64,000 nt of DNA from Silene conica (Eukaryota; Streptophyta; Magnoliopsida; Caryophyllales; Caryophyllaceae), in the NCBI GenBank assembly GCA_029255685.2, contig CM055319.2, forward strand, positions 10,340,747 to 10,404,746, read 5' to 3'. The position numbers and the translations under genes were made by a program. The notes under the pieces are model-generated. The model made no database searches. It had not been told where the DNA came from and saw nothing but the letters and a program-made list of their open reading frames with translations. Positions 22,755-31,723 of this stretch are shown piece by piece. Positions within the stretch are counted from its first letter, which is position 1. Every line of letters begins with the position of its first letter.

Positions 22755-23480
22755 TTTTTGTTTTTATACGAGTATTTTAAAATTTGAAGGAAATCGCCTA
22801 TTAAAGTCATAATCAACATGTATAAGTGTCTAACGTACCAAACACCTCCCTCTCGGATTTGTGAATCGTGGCCGACTCGAAAAAACAAGATCGAATTGCT
22901 CTTTAATTTAGCCTCCCCACTACATCTAATCAGATCAAGATTTTAGATCTATAACAATTAACAAACTTTTTGTTGTTTTATGTCATCCTTACAAGTATTC
23001 TATTTTTTTTTCTTTTGTAAATCCGCTTTAGACCAATTTTTTTCTTCTCAGTTACAAATTCTTAAAATTGTCTGTGGAGGAATGGGTTAACAATATTTGT
23101 GCTAAATAAAGCAAATCAGGTGGTGGACTGGTATCGTAGAAAGGGAAATTAGTACTCCTTATATACTTATGTCTTATACTACTACTATCATCCTATCAAA
23201 ATTCAAAACACCATTAGAAAACAGAGATTAATAAAAAGATCCATGTTCATCTACTATATCAGATACCTGAAAACTTAACTATAATATTGATGATCATTAA
23301 ACCATATCTAGTACTACTCCGTATACAATACAAAGTACCTCGAACATACGACCCGGCTTCCTTGAATAGAAAAGGAGCTATGAGAAAACTAGTAACTTAA
23401 ACCATTAATTAGGAGAATACTACTAACCATAGAAATCAATTAAAGACACAGAATCTAAACTCCATTGACAATTTGAACGA
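22755..23480. other. Intergenic, 3' flank of the aspartic protease gene
   Basis: AT-rich DNA follows the truncated LTR. No gene was recognised. It would include the 3' untranslated region and polyadenylation signals of the minus-strand gene. Confidence 0.5.
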
Positions 23481-24725
23481 CTAATGGTGTTTGGCACAAT
23501 TTTCATTTTTAAAAAATAATTTGGATTCACTAGAATCATAGACAATCCTATGATTCACTTGTTGATAAGCGCCAATAACACTAGCAAAGCCACTTGGTCC
23601 CATCATCAAACAGAAGAAGCGATGATGATGTGCATCTTTACCCACATAGAATGCCTGACGAGAGAGTATCACATATGTAGCATCTTGGAGTACAAATTCA
23701 AGTCTAGGTAAATGCTTATATCCGTGACCCTTTTTCGGTATGTCGTAACAGAGTGGAGGCATTCTAGTGTCATTCATGGATTTTCGGTGGAATCCCAGAT
23801 TGGCGGAAAAGATCGCCATAAGGTGTCTTTCCAGTGCATCATAAACTGGCCGAAATAATGCGGATATTGAGCTACCTGAGTCTATGATAACACCTCCATA
23901 TCTACTGGCATCAAAATAAGAAGGGTCGATATGGAGTGGATGACCATTGACGATGATGTCAAACATTTTAACATAATAACTATCGTCACCCGGAATCGCC
24001 AATAGTGGCGTCACCGAGAAACCCGACCTTGACGGTATATCTTTGCCAAAGGTAAGGTAGGTAGTGGGTCCCCCACCTTTGGTCAAAATCGGGAAGCAGT
24101 AGGAAAAATTGACTCCTTTACCTGATTCGGTGGTGTCAATCTGGAATTGGAAAGAGTTCTCGGCTCTACTTAGCCCCAATATCCCCGTCATGATTCCGGG
24201 CTTAATTATCTCATTAAAACCGGTTTGTTTGAAACCGCAACCAAACTCCAGCTTTACTCTCTCCAAATACTTTTTAATATTTGTCTCTAACATAAACTGC
24301 TCATGAGCCACTTCATACTCTGTTCTTTCACCACTATTGTACTCGAAACTTTTGATGCATCTCCTACGCCTAGACATTGCGTAATTTTGTGAATTGCAGC
24401 TTGTCAATGGGGAGTAAGTGTGTGATTTAGAATTAGGAAAAGGAGGTTTAAGTTGTGGGAAACAAAGGTTTCCGGGCTTTTGACAAGCTTCACACTGAAG
24501 CCATGTAACGGACGAACCAGTGTCAATCGCCAAGAAGTAACTCTTAAATGTTGAGTTGCCGTCAAAAGTGCCGACCCCAATCTTGGCATAATATAACAAG
24601 CTAAATACATCCACACTACCAAGTACTGGTGTGCGGATGTATTTGGGTGATTTAGAGAATGTTTGGGAGACAAGCTCCATAGGAAGAAGAAGAAAAGTGA
24701 AGAAAATGAAAAGAAGGCGAAGCAT
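23481..24725 (-). CDS. Aspartic protease, nepenthesin-type (pepsin family A1), 414 aa
   Basis: A single uninterrupted exon of 414 residues. The N-terminus (MLRLLFIFFTFLLLPMELVS) is a clear signal peptide, so the protein is secreted or enters the vacuolar/apoplastic route. Catalytic motifs are IDTGSSVTW (Asp68) and IIDSGSSIS (Asp282), the two active-site aspartates of A1 proteases. Between Cys78 and Cys88 lies a short cysteine-containing insert (CEACQKPGNLC), a mark of the nepenthesin-like plant group. Other family landmarks are FGCGF (161-165), GILGLSR (181-187), FSYCF (207-211), YYVKM...VNG (250-261) and the C-terminal VIGAYQQVNHRIVYD. There is no plant-specific saposin insert, and length fits the atypical plant group. 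The usual Y-G-D-G flap segment is altered here to YNSGERTEYEVAHEQF, so substrate preference may differ. The Met at 24725 is chosen because the signal peptide follows it directly. Neighbours are all mobile elements. Substrate is unknown; roles in defence or development are known for relatives only. Confidence 0.93.
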   Translation of the reverse strand: MLRLLFIFFTFLLLPMELVSQTFSKSPKYIRTPVLGSVDVFSLLYYAKIGVGTFDGNSTFKSYFLAIDTGSSVTWLQCEACQKPGNLCFPQLKPPFPNSKSHTYSPLTSCNSQNYAMSRRRRCIKSFEYNSGERTEYEVAHEQFMLETNIKKYLERVKLEFGCGFKQTGFNEIIKPGIMTGILGLSRAENSFQFQIDTTESGKGVNFSYCFPILTKGGGPTTYLTFGKDIPSRSGFSVTPLLAIPGDDSYYVKMFDIIVNGHPLHIDPSYFDASRYGGVIIDSGSSISALFRPVYDALERHLMAIFSANLGFHRKSMNDTRMPPLCYDIPKKGHGYKHLPRLEFVLQDATYVILSRQAFYVGKDAHHHRFFCLMMGPSGFASVIGAYQQVNHRIVYDSSESKLFFKNENCAKHH

Positions 24726-24766
24726 TTTTTTTTGCAGTGAAGAGGCTTCGGAGTGTTGTGAATTAT

Positions 24767-25080
24767 GATGAAAGGAAATGGTTCAAAGTCTTTTATAGCG
24801 AGAGACTCTATGAGCATACTATAACTTGCAACTAGGAAACAACTCACAACTCACAAGCATCATACAAATAAATGAGTATTACTCCAACAGACGGAGTATT
24901 AATTTTAATGCTATTGTCAATTGAAAGTTATGATATGATTTGAAAGGAAATGGTTCAAAGTCTTGGGTAGTACTCCTGCTTTTATAGCGCGAACGGCTGT
25001 GTCACCCTATGAGCATACTATACTCCCAAGGTTGCAACTTTCAAATGGGAAACAACTCACAACACACAAGCATAAAAATA
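24767..25080 (-). repeat. Tandem duplication of the aspartic protease promoter region
   Basis: The block 24767-24860 recurs at about 24938-25075. Shared parts in order are GAAAGGAAATGGTTCAAAGT, CTTTTATAGCG, TATGAGCATACTATA, TTGCAACT and GGGAAACAACTCACAACxCA. The distal copy has extra bases (TGGGTAGTACTCCTG; GCTGTGTCACCC). Each copy retains a TATA-like element, so two start regions are possible. Confidence 0.75.
24785..24802 (-). promoter_or_regulatory. TATA-box region of the aspartic protease gene
   Basis: The minus strand reads CTCGCTATAAAAGACTTTGA about 65-75 bases before the start codon, a good TATA element at a plausible distance for a short 5' leader. A second TATA-like copy (GCTATAAAAGCAGG) lies about 190 bases further upstream within the duplicated promoter. 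Confidence 0.65.
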
Positions 25081-25205
25081 ACAATAAGTGTTGAGTTAAA
25101 ACTGGTCGAATAATAACTAGTTGTATGACTAAAACAAAATTGAAAAATCTAACGAAGATAAATAAGTTTGTTTTATTTGCAAATGGACCCTTGTTTGGCT
25201 TGTCT

Positions 25206-25330
25206 TAAGCTTAAGACGGATATTTTTGTCTTAAATGAGAATTTGTGTAAAAATAAATGAGTATTACTCCAACATACGAAGTATTAATTTTCACTAATTC
25301 TTATTTAACACGGATACTATCCGTCTTAAG
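25206..25330. mobile_element. Possible small MITE with CTTAAGACGG ends
   Basis: CTTAAGACGGATATTTTTGT...AAATGAGAAT (25206-25239) is matched in inverse by ATTCTTATTTAACACGGATACTATCCGTCTTAAG near 25297-25331. The enclosed ATGAGTATTACTCCAACATA also occurs near 24871-24890. No target duplication was defined. Confidence 0.45.
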
Positions 25331-26799
25331 TTTATGACGGGTTAAATATCTACCACTTTCATACATAAAACAAAAATAAAATGTTTGAATATTAGCAAAA
25401 AGACTTATCTTATCTATGCAAATGGGTGTATTTGACCCGTTTTAGTCTTAAAACAGTTATACCCGTCTTAACAGAGACTTATTCATTAATTTTAATGATA
25501 ATTGTTAATTGAGAAGATGTAGGGCAACACCGTGTGTTACCGAGTTCAATAACACCTTAATAAAAATAATTGATAAAAATAGAAAATAAAAAATTAGTTT
25601 TCGTTTTTGTTCAAATATTATAGGGGTTTACATTTTACAATCTATTATAATTAAAAAATAAAATATAAAATATATTAATTCAAACTAAAGTAGAGCTAAC
25701 TTAATCATACTCCCTCCATTCAACTCCACTTAATACATTTGTTTTTTCACGTTTGTCAACGCACGTTTTACGTGCTTAATATCTTTAGCTACGTATTTGT
25801 AAAAATTATAAAAGTTATATAATTTCAATGTACTCGTAAAAACGAATTAAAGAAGACCCCACATAACTATAGTTTTCCTTATGTATTGGGAGAAAAATTA
25901 AAGTTGAAGGTTAACATGTGAATAGTATACAAAAAGCGAATGTATCAATTGGAAAAAAAATGGAGGGAATACATGATAATTTATCTTCATCCAATCATAA
26001 CAACCATTTGTTTATCTTTATCAAAACATTCATACGATTATCTTCATCGAATCATAACAAACACGTGTTCATCTTCACCAAATCATACATCCATACGTCT
26101 TCCCAATTTAACAAAAAAAAAACAAAAAGATAGAATTCAATTATGAAATGAGCATTATTAGACTATCCCCAAGCAAGGTCGACAGGGAGATCGATAGGGA
26201 GTCGAGTCAAGTTAATTGTAATTAAGAAATAGGTTAGGATTGACTCATGTCGAATTGAATTACAAACGACCCAATTTGAAGTAAATTGACCCAACAATCC
26301 ACCTAATACGTGGCATGTTGTAATTGGTTCCAAACATTTAAGAAATGTTGTAAAGTGAAAAATGATTGGGTTATTGACCTAGGTGGTGACTTTTTGCTTT
26401 ACAATTAACTCGATTAAATTGATTTGTTGTTTGGGAATGGTCTTAACCTCCCATAATTTTTCCCAAATCTATCTCGTAGTATACAAACCTACCTGATGCA
26501 CTAAGTGATTATGTGTTATTTCAGTAATTTGGAATCATTCCTATATAAATATGCTTTAATATGATATTGGTTAAACAAAACTTCGGTGAAGTATTGAATT
26601 TGCTCCACCCAAAACGCAGTATCTCTCAATATCATTTTTTTTAAAAATTTATTATTATATATCAATTGTTGTTACAATAAATAATTAATGTGGATTTCTT
26701 AAATTACCGTTTAAGCCTAACTATTTTGGAATTCGAAATTTGGTGGAGAGGGCAAAATATACCTCTCATAGAGACCAAGTTGGAGGGCAAGTACAGGAG
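25331..26799. other. Intergenic AT-rich DNA
   Basis: No gene was recognised. Around 25980-26080 there are short repeated CTTCATCxAATCATAACAA blocks (about three). Nothing else supported. Confidence 0.45.
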
Positions 26800-26819
26800 T
26801 AAGGCCCTATTCTTTTGGA

Positions 26820-27030
26820 CTGAAAATGAATTGAACTGAACTAAACTGAACTGAACTGAACTGAACTGAACTTATAGGAACTGACCTGAATTGAACTTAT
26901 AGAAACTGAACTGAACTTATAGGATCTGAACTGAACTTATAGGATTTGAACTGAACTGAACTTATAGGATATGAACTGAACTGAACTTATAAGATATGAA
27001 CTGAACTGAATTTATAAGATCCGAACTTAA
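26820..27030 (+). repeat. Left subterminal GAACTGAACTTATAGGA array
   Basis: About nine units of (GAACT)n GAACTTATAGGA, with small changes. The same unit in the same orientation forms the right array at 28400-28560, so the subterminal parts are direct while the tips are inverted. Confidence 0.8.
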
Positions 27031-27039
27031 TTAACTTAA

Positions 27040-27605
27040 TTTAATTTAAGTTAACTATTATTATTATTATTATTATTATAACGGGAACTTTTATTAAAAA
27101 GACTGGAAAAATTACATGAAATTTGTGGGCACCCGCGAAACTAGCTGGGCGCCCACTCCCTTAGCAATAGCAAAACTAAGGCGAGTAAATATAAAAGTAC
27201 ACTCCGCGATCCGGCATCTTGGGACACAGAAAACGTCTGAATCCGCTTGAGTAAGGAAACAGCATCTTCCCCTAATTCTCCCAAAGAAGAGAAGGAGAAA
27301 AGCAAGAAGCCATAACCATGAGCCACGCACAAGTCCCTGTACTTGGCGCACTTCCTCCGAGCAGCATCAACCACCACCCCTCCTGGCACAAAATCAGCCA
27401 TGCCCGTCTGAGTCAAAGGAGAGGACCCTACCAAATCCACACAAACATCGCGCCCCCGGTCCCAAGAATAGAGCAGCAAATCAGCAGGTCGCAAAGGCCC
27501 ACATGCACCATCGAGCAACCCAATATCCACCTCCCGACCAGTAGAGATCCCCGACCGGTAGCAAATATCCAGAAGAGTATCACGAACAAGGTTATACCGG
27601 TAGCA

Positions 27606-27652
<47 letters not shown>

Positions 27653-27665
27653 CATCATCATCCAA
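27040..27665 (-). mobile_element. LINE fragment: C-terminal part of the RT polyprotein with (AAT)n tail
   Basis: The minus strand reads RYNLVRDTLLDICYRSGIST, LRPADLLLYSWDRGRDVCVD, LVGSSPLTQTGMADFVPGG and, in another frame, FTRLSFAIAKGVGAQLVSRV. I know this order from the C-terminus of a plant LINE reverse transcriptase family (RTE-like), often annotated only as hypothetical. At the 3' side it ends in an (AAT)n tract (27050-27080 on the plus strand as TTA repeats), which fits an RTE-type microsatellite tail. At the 5' side there is a second, longer TTA/CAT microsatellite (27605-27660). At least one frame change occurs. It sits inside the Harbinger element. Confidence 0.7.
27605..27662. repeat. 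TTA/CAT microsatellite
   Basis: About fifteen TTA (ATT) units followed by CATCATCATC. Translated, it gives runs of Asn, Ile or Asp in spurious open frames. Confidence 0.9.
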
Positions 27666-27799
27666 AAGAAAGCATTGATAAAAAATAGTCTAAAACACAA
27701 GGTAATATAAAATATTGTCCATATACAATGGTTTGTTTATAGTTCATACATTATACTAGGATTACATTACGATAAAAATAATCCACATATTACAATTTT

Positions 27800-28185
27800 T
27801 TCTAACCTTTTATTTTCATATTATCATCATCCTCATCTATTTCATCTTCATTATCAATATCACTGTCGACTAAAAATTCATAGCCTCGCCAAATATTTTG
27901 ACGATGTTGCTTCGTACCTTATACACGGTCGTCTTCCGCTTTTATGAAACATGCCCGAATCTAATGTTCCTTAAATATTCACATCATATTGTATAATTCC
28001 AAGAGCGTGCATTCTTGTAAAACTATGGATGGTGAATGTAGAAACAATGATCGATTTTTTATACTTATATGATATTTGGGCATGATTTTTAACACCATCC
28101 ACCTTTTCTTTAATTGGTCAAACGTCATTTCAACTTTCATTCTTAATGATGAATGTCGATAGTTGAAGTATTCTACCATCTATTC
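27800..28185 (-). pseudogene. PIF/Harbinger transposase remnant (DDE_Tnp_4 C-terminal part)
   Basis: The minus-strand translation contains EYFNYRHSSLRMKVEMTFDQ then LKKRWMVLKIMPKYHI. This matches the C-terminal ELFNxRHSSLRxxIERxFGxLKxRFxIL segment of Harbinger transposases, which includes the last catalytic acidic residue region (here E in KVEMTF). An acidic tail (VDSDIDNEDEIDEDD) follows in the same strand, as usual for these proteins. The upstream catalytic residues are missing and several stops occur downstream of YNMM, so it is a dead fragment. Confidence 0.75.
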
Positions 28186-28399
28186 AGGCGTTCTATTCTT
28201 TTAGTCAGGCATATGACAGTAGGGCGAGTGTGTGTAAGATCGTTTGCCATTAATGAGATAGTAAAAACGGGTACAATTAATAATAATTTATTGCTTTTAA
28301 AAAAAATAAATAACGTGTATCGAGTAATTAAAGCGAAATATTTTTTTAGCTGTTGTTAAAATAATACTTCGTATATAGCTTTTTTGAATTGGGTTTATA

Positions 28400-28560
28400 T
28401 GAGCTGAATTGAACTGAACTTATAGGAACTGAACTGAACTTATAGGAACTGAACTGAACTGAACTTATAGGATCTGAACTGAACTGAACTTATAGGAACT
28501 GAACTGAATTTATAGGAACTGAACTGAACTTATAAGATCTGAAGTGAACTTAAATTAAGT
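28400..28560 (+). repeat. Right subterminal GAACTGAACTTATAGGA array
   Basis: About seven units, same strand as the left array. Confidence 0.8.
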
Positions 28561-28586
28561 GACTTGAAGTCCAAAAGAACAGGGCC

Positions 28587-30050
28587 TAAGTGAAGGAGTC
28601 GCTCTGAGATGTCACAAATCGAAAATGGTCCCAAACAATACATACTAAGTTACAAATAATTATGCGTGTTAAAAGCATATGATCATAAAATATTCTCTTT
28701 TTTTTTACAATCACATAAACAAGTTATACAATTTAATAAAACGTTATTCATCAGTAGCTGAAAATAAAGCGAATAGATACCATATTAGTTAATATGGATA
28801 CAAGTGAGCCACTCCGGTTATTAATACAGTATATTATAGAGATAATTTGACAAATCCCATTAAAAAACAAAAAAAGGAAACTCCCCACGCAACGACAATT
28901 GATCAAATGTAGACATTGAGTGACTTGCTCAGTTCAATCACTCGGTTGATTTTCACCATTTTTTTTAAATTTTCTAGATCAGGTATAATCTAACTCTATA
29001 AAAGGAATAGAAATTAAACCACTCTCATTGGTTCCTCGAAATAAGGAAAAAAATGGCCCACTAACTTTTATTAATTTAATTTCCCTCACCCCAAAATTCT
29101 GAATTAATTGTGATCATTCCTCCTTCCTAACTACGTAATCGTTTCCACTATTAGATTTCGTCATTGTTATAATAAAATACGATATGATCAAAGTATTATT
29201 AATTGAAAATATAAATAACATCCCTAAAAAAATATAAATAACAATATATAACGGTTCAATAAAATACAAGTATTTCAATAAAAACTTCTTTTATGCCCTA
29301 CCCCACCACTTAATATAAAGTATTTTATTTCCAAACTATCGGCCATAGTCTTAAAGTTTACATTTTAATTACTAATATTACATTATTAATAAATTAAAAA
29401 AAAATTATCACAACAAAAAATTGTCAAATAATTAAACAATTGGAAAGTTGATTTTTTTTGTCATTTTCATCATTCCTTTTTGCTAATTTGGTAAATGTAT
29501 ACTTGCTCATTATTACCACCATTTCGTTTTAATTTGCAACGATTGTAAACAAGATGTATCGAATAAATTTACCACTCATTCATTAATGGGGTCTAATTCC
29601 GTAGATTAAATATAATATCAGTTTTCAATGATTAAAATAGAACAAACAGGAAAATATTAATAAATATTTACAGTTGCATATTACGTCAGAAATATAAAAA
29701 AAAAATCGGCGAAAAAAAAATTATAAATGTATTTTACCGTATTTTTTGTTTAAGATCGCCTAAGTTAATAAGTATTAATAAATGCTTATAGGTCTCTTTT
29801 TGTTTTCAAGTATATTTTATTTCGTATTTACTTCTTTTTTTGTTTTCACTTTTAATTTATTCATATGTGAAAGTCGTCTTAAACTAAGATGATATGTAAA
29901 AACAATTATTGTGTATAATCATTCAAGTTCCAAAAATTGAAAAATTATAATTTGTATACAAGTTCAAAGTATATATACTTTTGAATTTTATTTTATTATA
30001 TATGTACATATTTATATATCCGTGCATTTTGTGCACGGGTATAAATCTAG
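28587..30050 (+). mobile_element. AT-rich DNA ending in a Helitron-like 3' terminus
   Basis: At 30020-30050 a hairpin (CCGTGCA, loop TTTTG, TGCACGG) is followed by GTATAAAT and CTAG, then T. This is the Helitron 3' pattern on the plus strand. The 5' start is not identified, so the extent to the left is a guess. No gene was recognised in the stretch. Confidence 0.45.
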
Positions 30051-30536
30051 TTATATTTTAACACAAATACATATGACCTCATATTTATTTATATATTACC
30101 ATCTTAAAAATTTGTCAAACTCACTTAAACATAAATAATGGTAACATATTTTTTTACCAAAGAATGTAACATTAACATGGTGACATGTGTATTAAAACTG
30201 TTAACACCTTAATTGGAAAATGTACCTAATGTACCAGATTTATCTCAAATTTTCTTAAAATAAAAACATATATTGGAAAAAATGGTGACATTAAAAATTT
30301 GTGTATAAATGTTATCACCTTAGTTAGAAAATATAACTAATATTTATTCGATTAGAATGAATTTTAAAATAAAAACATAGATGAGTTAAGATGGTTACAT
30401 CTTAATTTATTTAGTGATTTTCTCATTTTAGTAAAAAACTGTCGCTATTTCACAATGTATTTTAATTACTCCGTATAACATATCAGTATATGAATGTTTA
30501 TGACAAATTTTATAGACTTGTCAAGAAAAATTAGTT
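30051..30536. other. Intergenic AT-rich DNA
   Basis: No gene or element recognised before the copia insertion site. Confidence 0.5.
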
Positions 30537-30541
30537 TATGT

Positions 30542-31636
30542 TGTTGGACTTATTGTGTTGATGATGACAAGTCCTCTATATCTAAATCATTCTCCGGCTT
30601 AATGGTTTGTCTAGATGTGTTGTTGACAGGTTTCGAACAAGTCTAGCATTTGGAAATGAAGATGGGCCGATACTCGAGATCTACGTAGATAAATTGTAAG
30701 GGTATCGGACTTGTGTTTAATGTTTGTTTCGGTCCAATAAAGTACGGGTTAAAATATCAAAATAATTTTGGAATCAATTGCTTTCGGAAATATCCTTCTA
30801 AACAAACAAAATTGTTTTGTGAATATAATCTTTGTCAAATAAGGAAGTTGATTCCTAATCAACCTTAAATTGCTATCAAACGTCAAAGATTTTATTCCTT
30901 GCCAAAGACTTCATTGGTTGAACAAGTATTGGTTGAACAAGTATATATATATACTTGTGCTATTGACGTGAGAGGTATTGAAAAATACTCTGACTTGTTT
31001 TCATTCTTCAAAGCCAATTTCTTAAGCAAGTTTAAAGTATTCAAAAACCGAGTGTTGCAAAATAACGTTTATCAAAGTTTTTATCAAAGTAAATTTTGCA
31101 ACCAGTTTTGCTAAAACTGTACTTTCAAGACCGACATTGATTAAAGCAAGCTCGTTTACTCGTAGGTTATTTTTGTTCTCCTTTGTTCACATCAATTGAA
31201 TATTTCAAGGAGACAAAAAGTGTAATCTGTTTTTTCTTATTCATTTGTAAGGAAGAATATTTGGAGTACGGGTTGTACTCGAGTAGCACGATCGGGTTGA
31301 TCGTGGGGATTGTTTTTGTAATCGGGTTTGGTTATAAAAATAATAAGAGAAAGGGGTGGACGTAGACCTTTAGAGAGTAGGTCGAACCACGTTAAAAATC
31401 GCGTGTCTCGTTTCCTTTTTATTTGTCTTTCGTACTTTGCCGTTTTTATTTGCATCTTTTCTCGTAACTAATTTCACAATCTCAGCACAGGTTACAATAT
31501 TTTGGACAGTCTTCAATACTGTTTAAATTCGTTTGTGTGCTGCCAATGAAATTAGTAGAGTAAAAGTCGAGATTTTAAAAAGGAGTACTTAATTCACCTC
31601 CTCCCCCTCTTAAGTACCGGATCGATAAACTCATCA
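30542..31636 (+). repeat. 5' LTR of the young copia element (1095 bp)
   Basis: Begins TGTTGGACTTATTG, ends GATAAACTCATCA. Direct repeat of 36115-37203. Confidence 0.93.
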
Positions 31637-31638
31637 AT

Positions 31639-31650
31639 TGGTATCAGAGC
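31639..31650 (+). promoter_or_regulatory. Primer-binding site of the young copia element
   Basis: TGGTATCAGAGC, complementary to initiator Met tRNA, two bases after the LTR. Confidence 0.9.
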
Positions 31651-31723
31651 CTCGTGCTCTTGATTGCTTTACCGCAAAGAGTTTGATCCTTTCTGAGTTT
31701 ATTTATCCTATTTTTGTTTTTCA

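Larger units (their letters stand above)
26803..28586. mobile_element. PIF/Harbinger-type DNA transposon, decayed, with nested LINE fragment
   Basis: The ends are GGCCCTATTCTTTTGGACT and, inverted, GGCCCTGTTCTTTTGGACT (18 of 19 match). They are flanked by a 3-bp duplication TAA (26800-26802, 28587-28589). A TAA/TTA target site and GGCCCTGTT-type ends are standard for PIF/Harbinger. Both subterminal regions are arrays of GAACTGAACTTATAGGA-like units (26820-27030 and 28400-28560). A transposase remnant with Harbinger similarity lies inside on the minus strand, and a LINE piece is inserted next to it. Confidence 0.85.

Noticed and set aside
24404-24847. 147-codon open frame overlapping the aspartic protease
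   Set aside because: Other frame of the same strand, low complexity Phe/Ser start, no domain; the protease frame has clear catalytic motifs.
27141-27710. Asn- or Ile-run proteins
   Set aside because: The runs are the TTA microsatellite; only the part matching the LINE family on the minus strand is real similarity.
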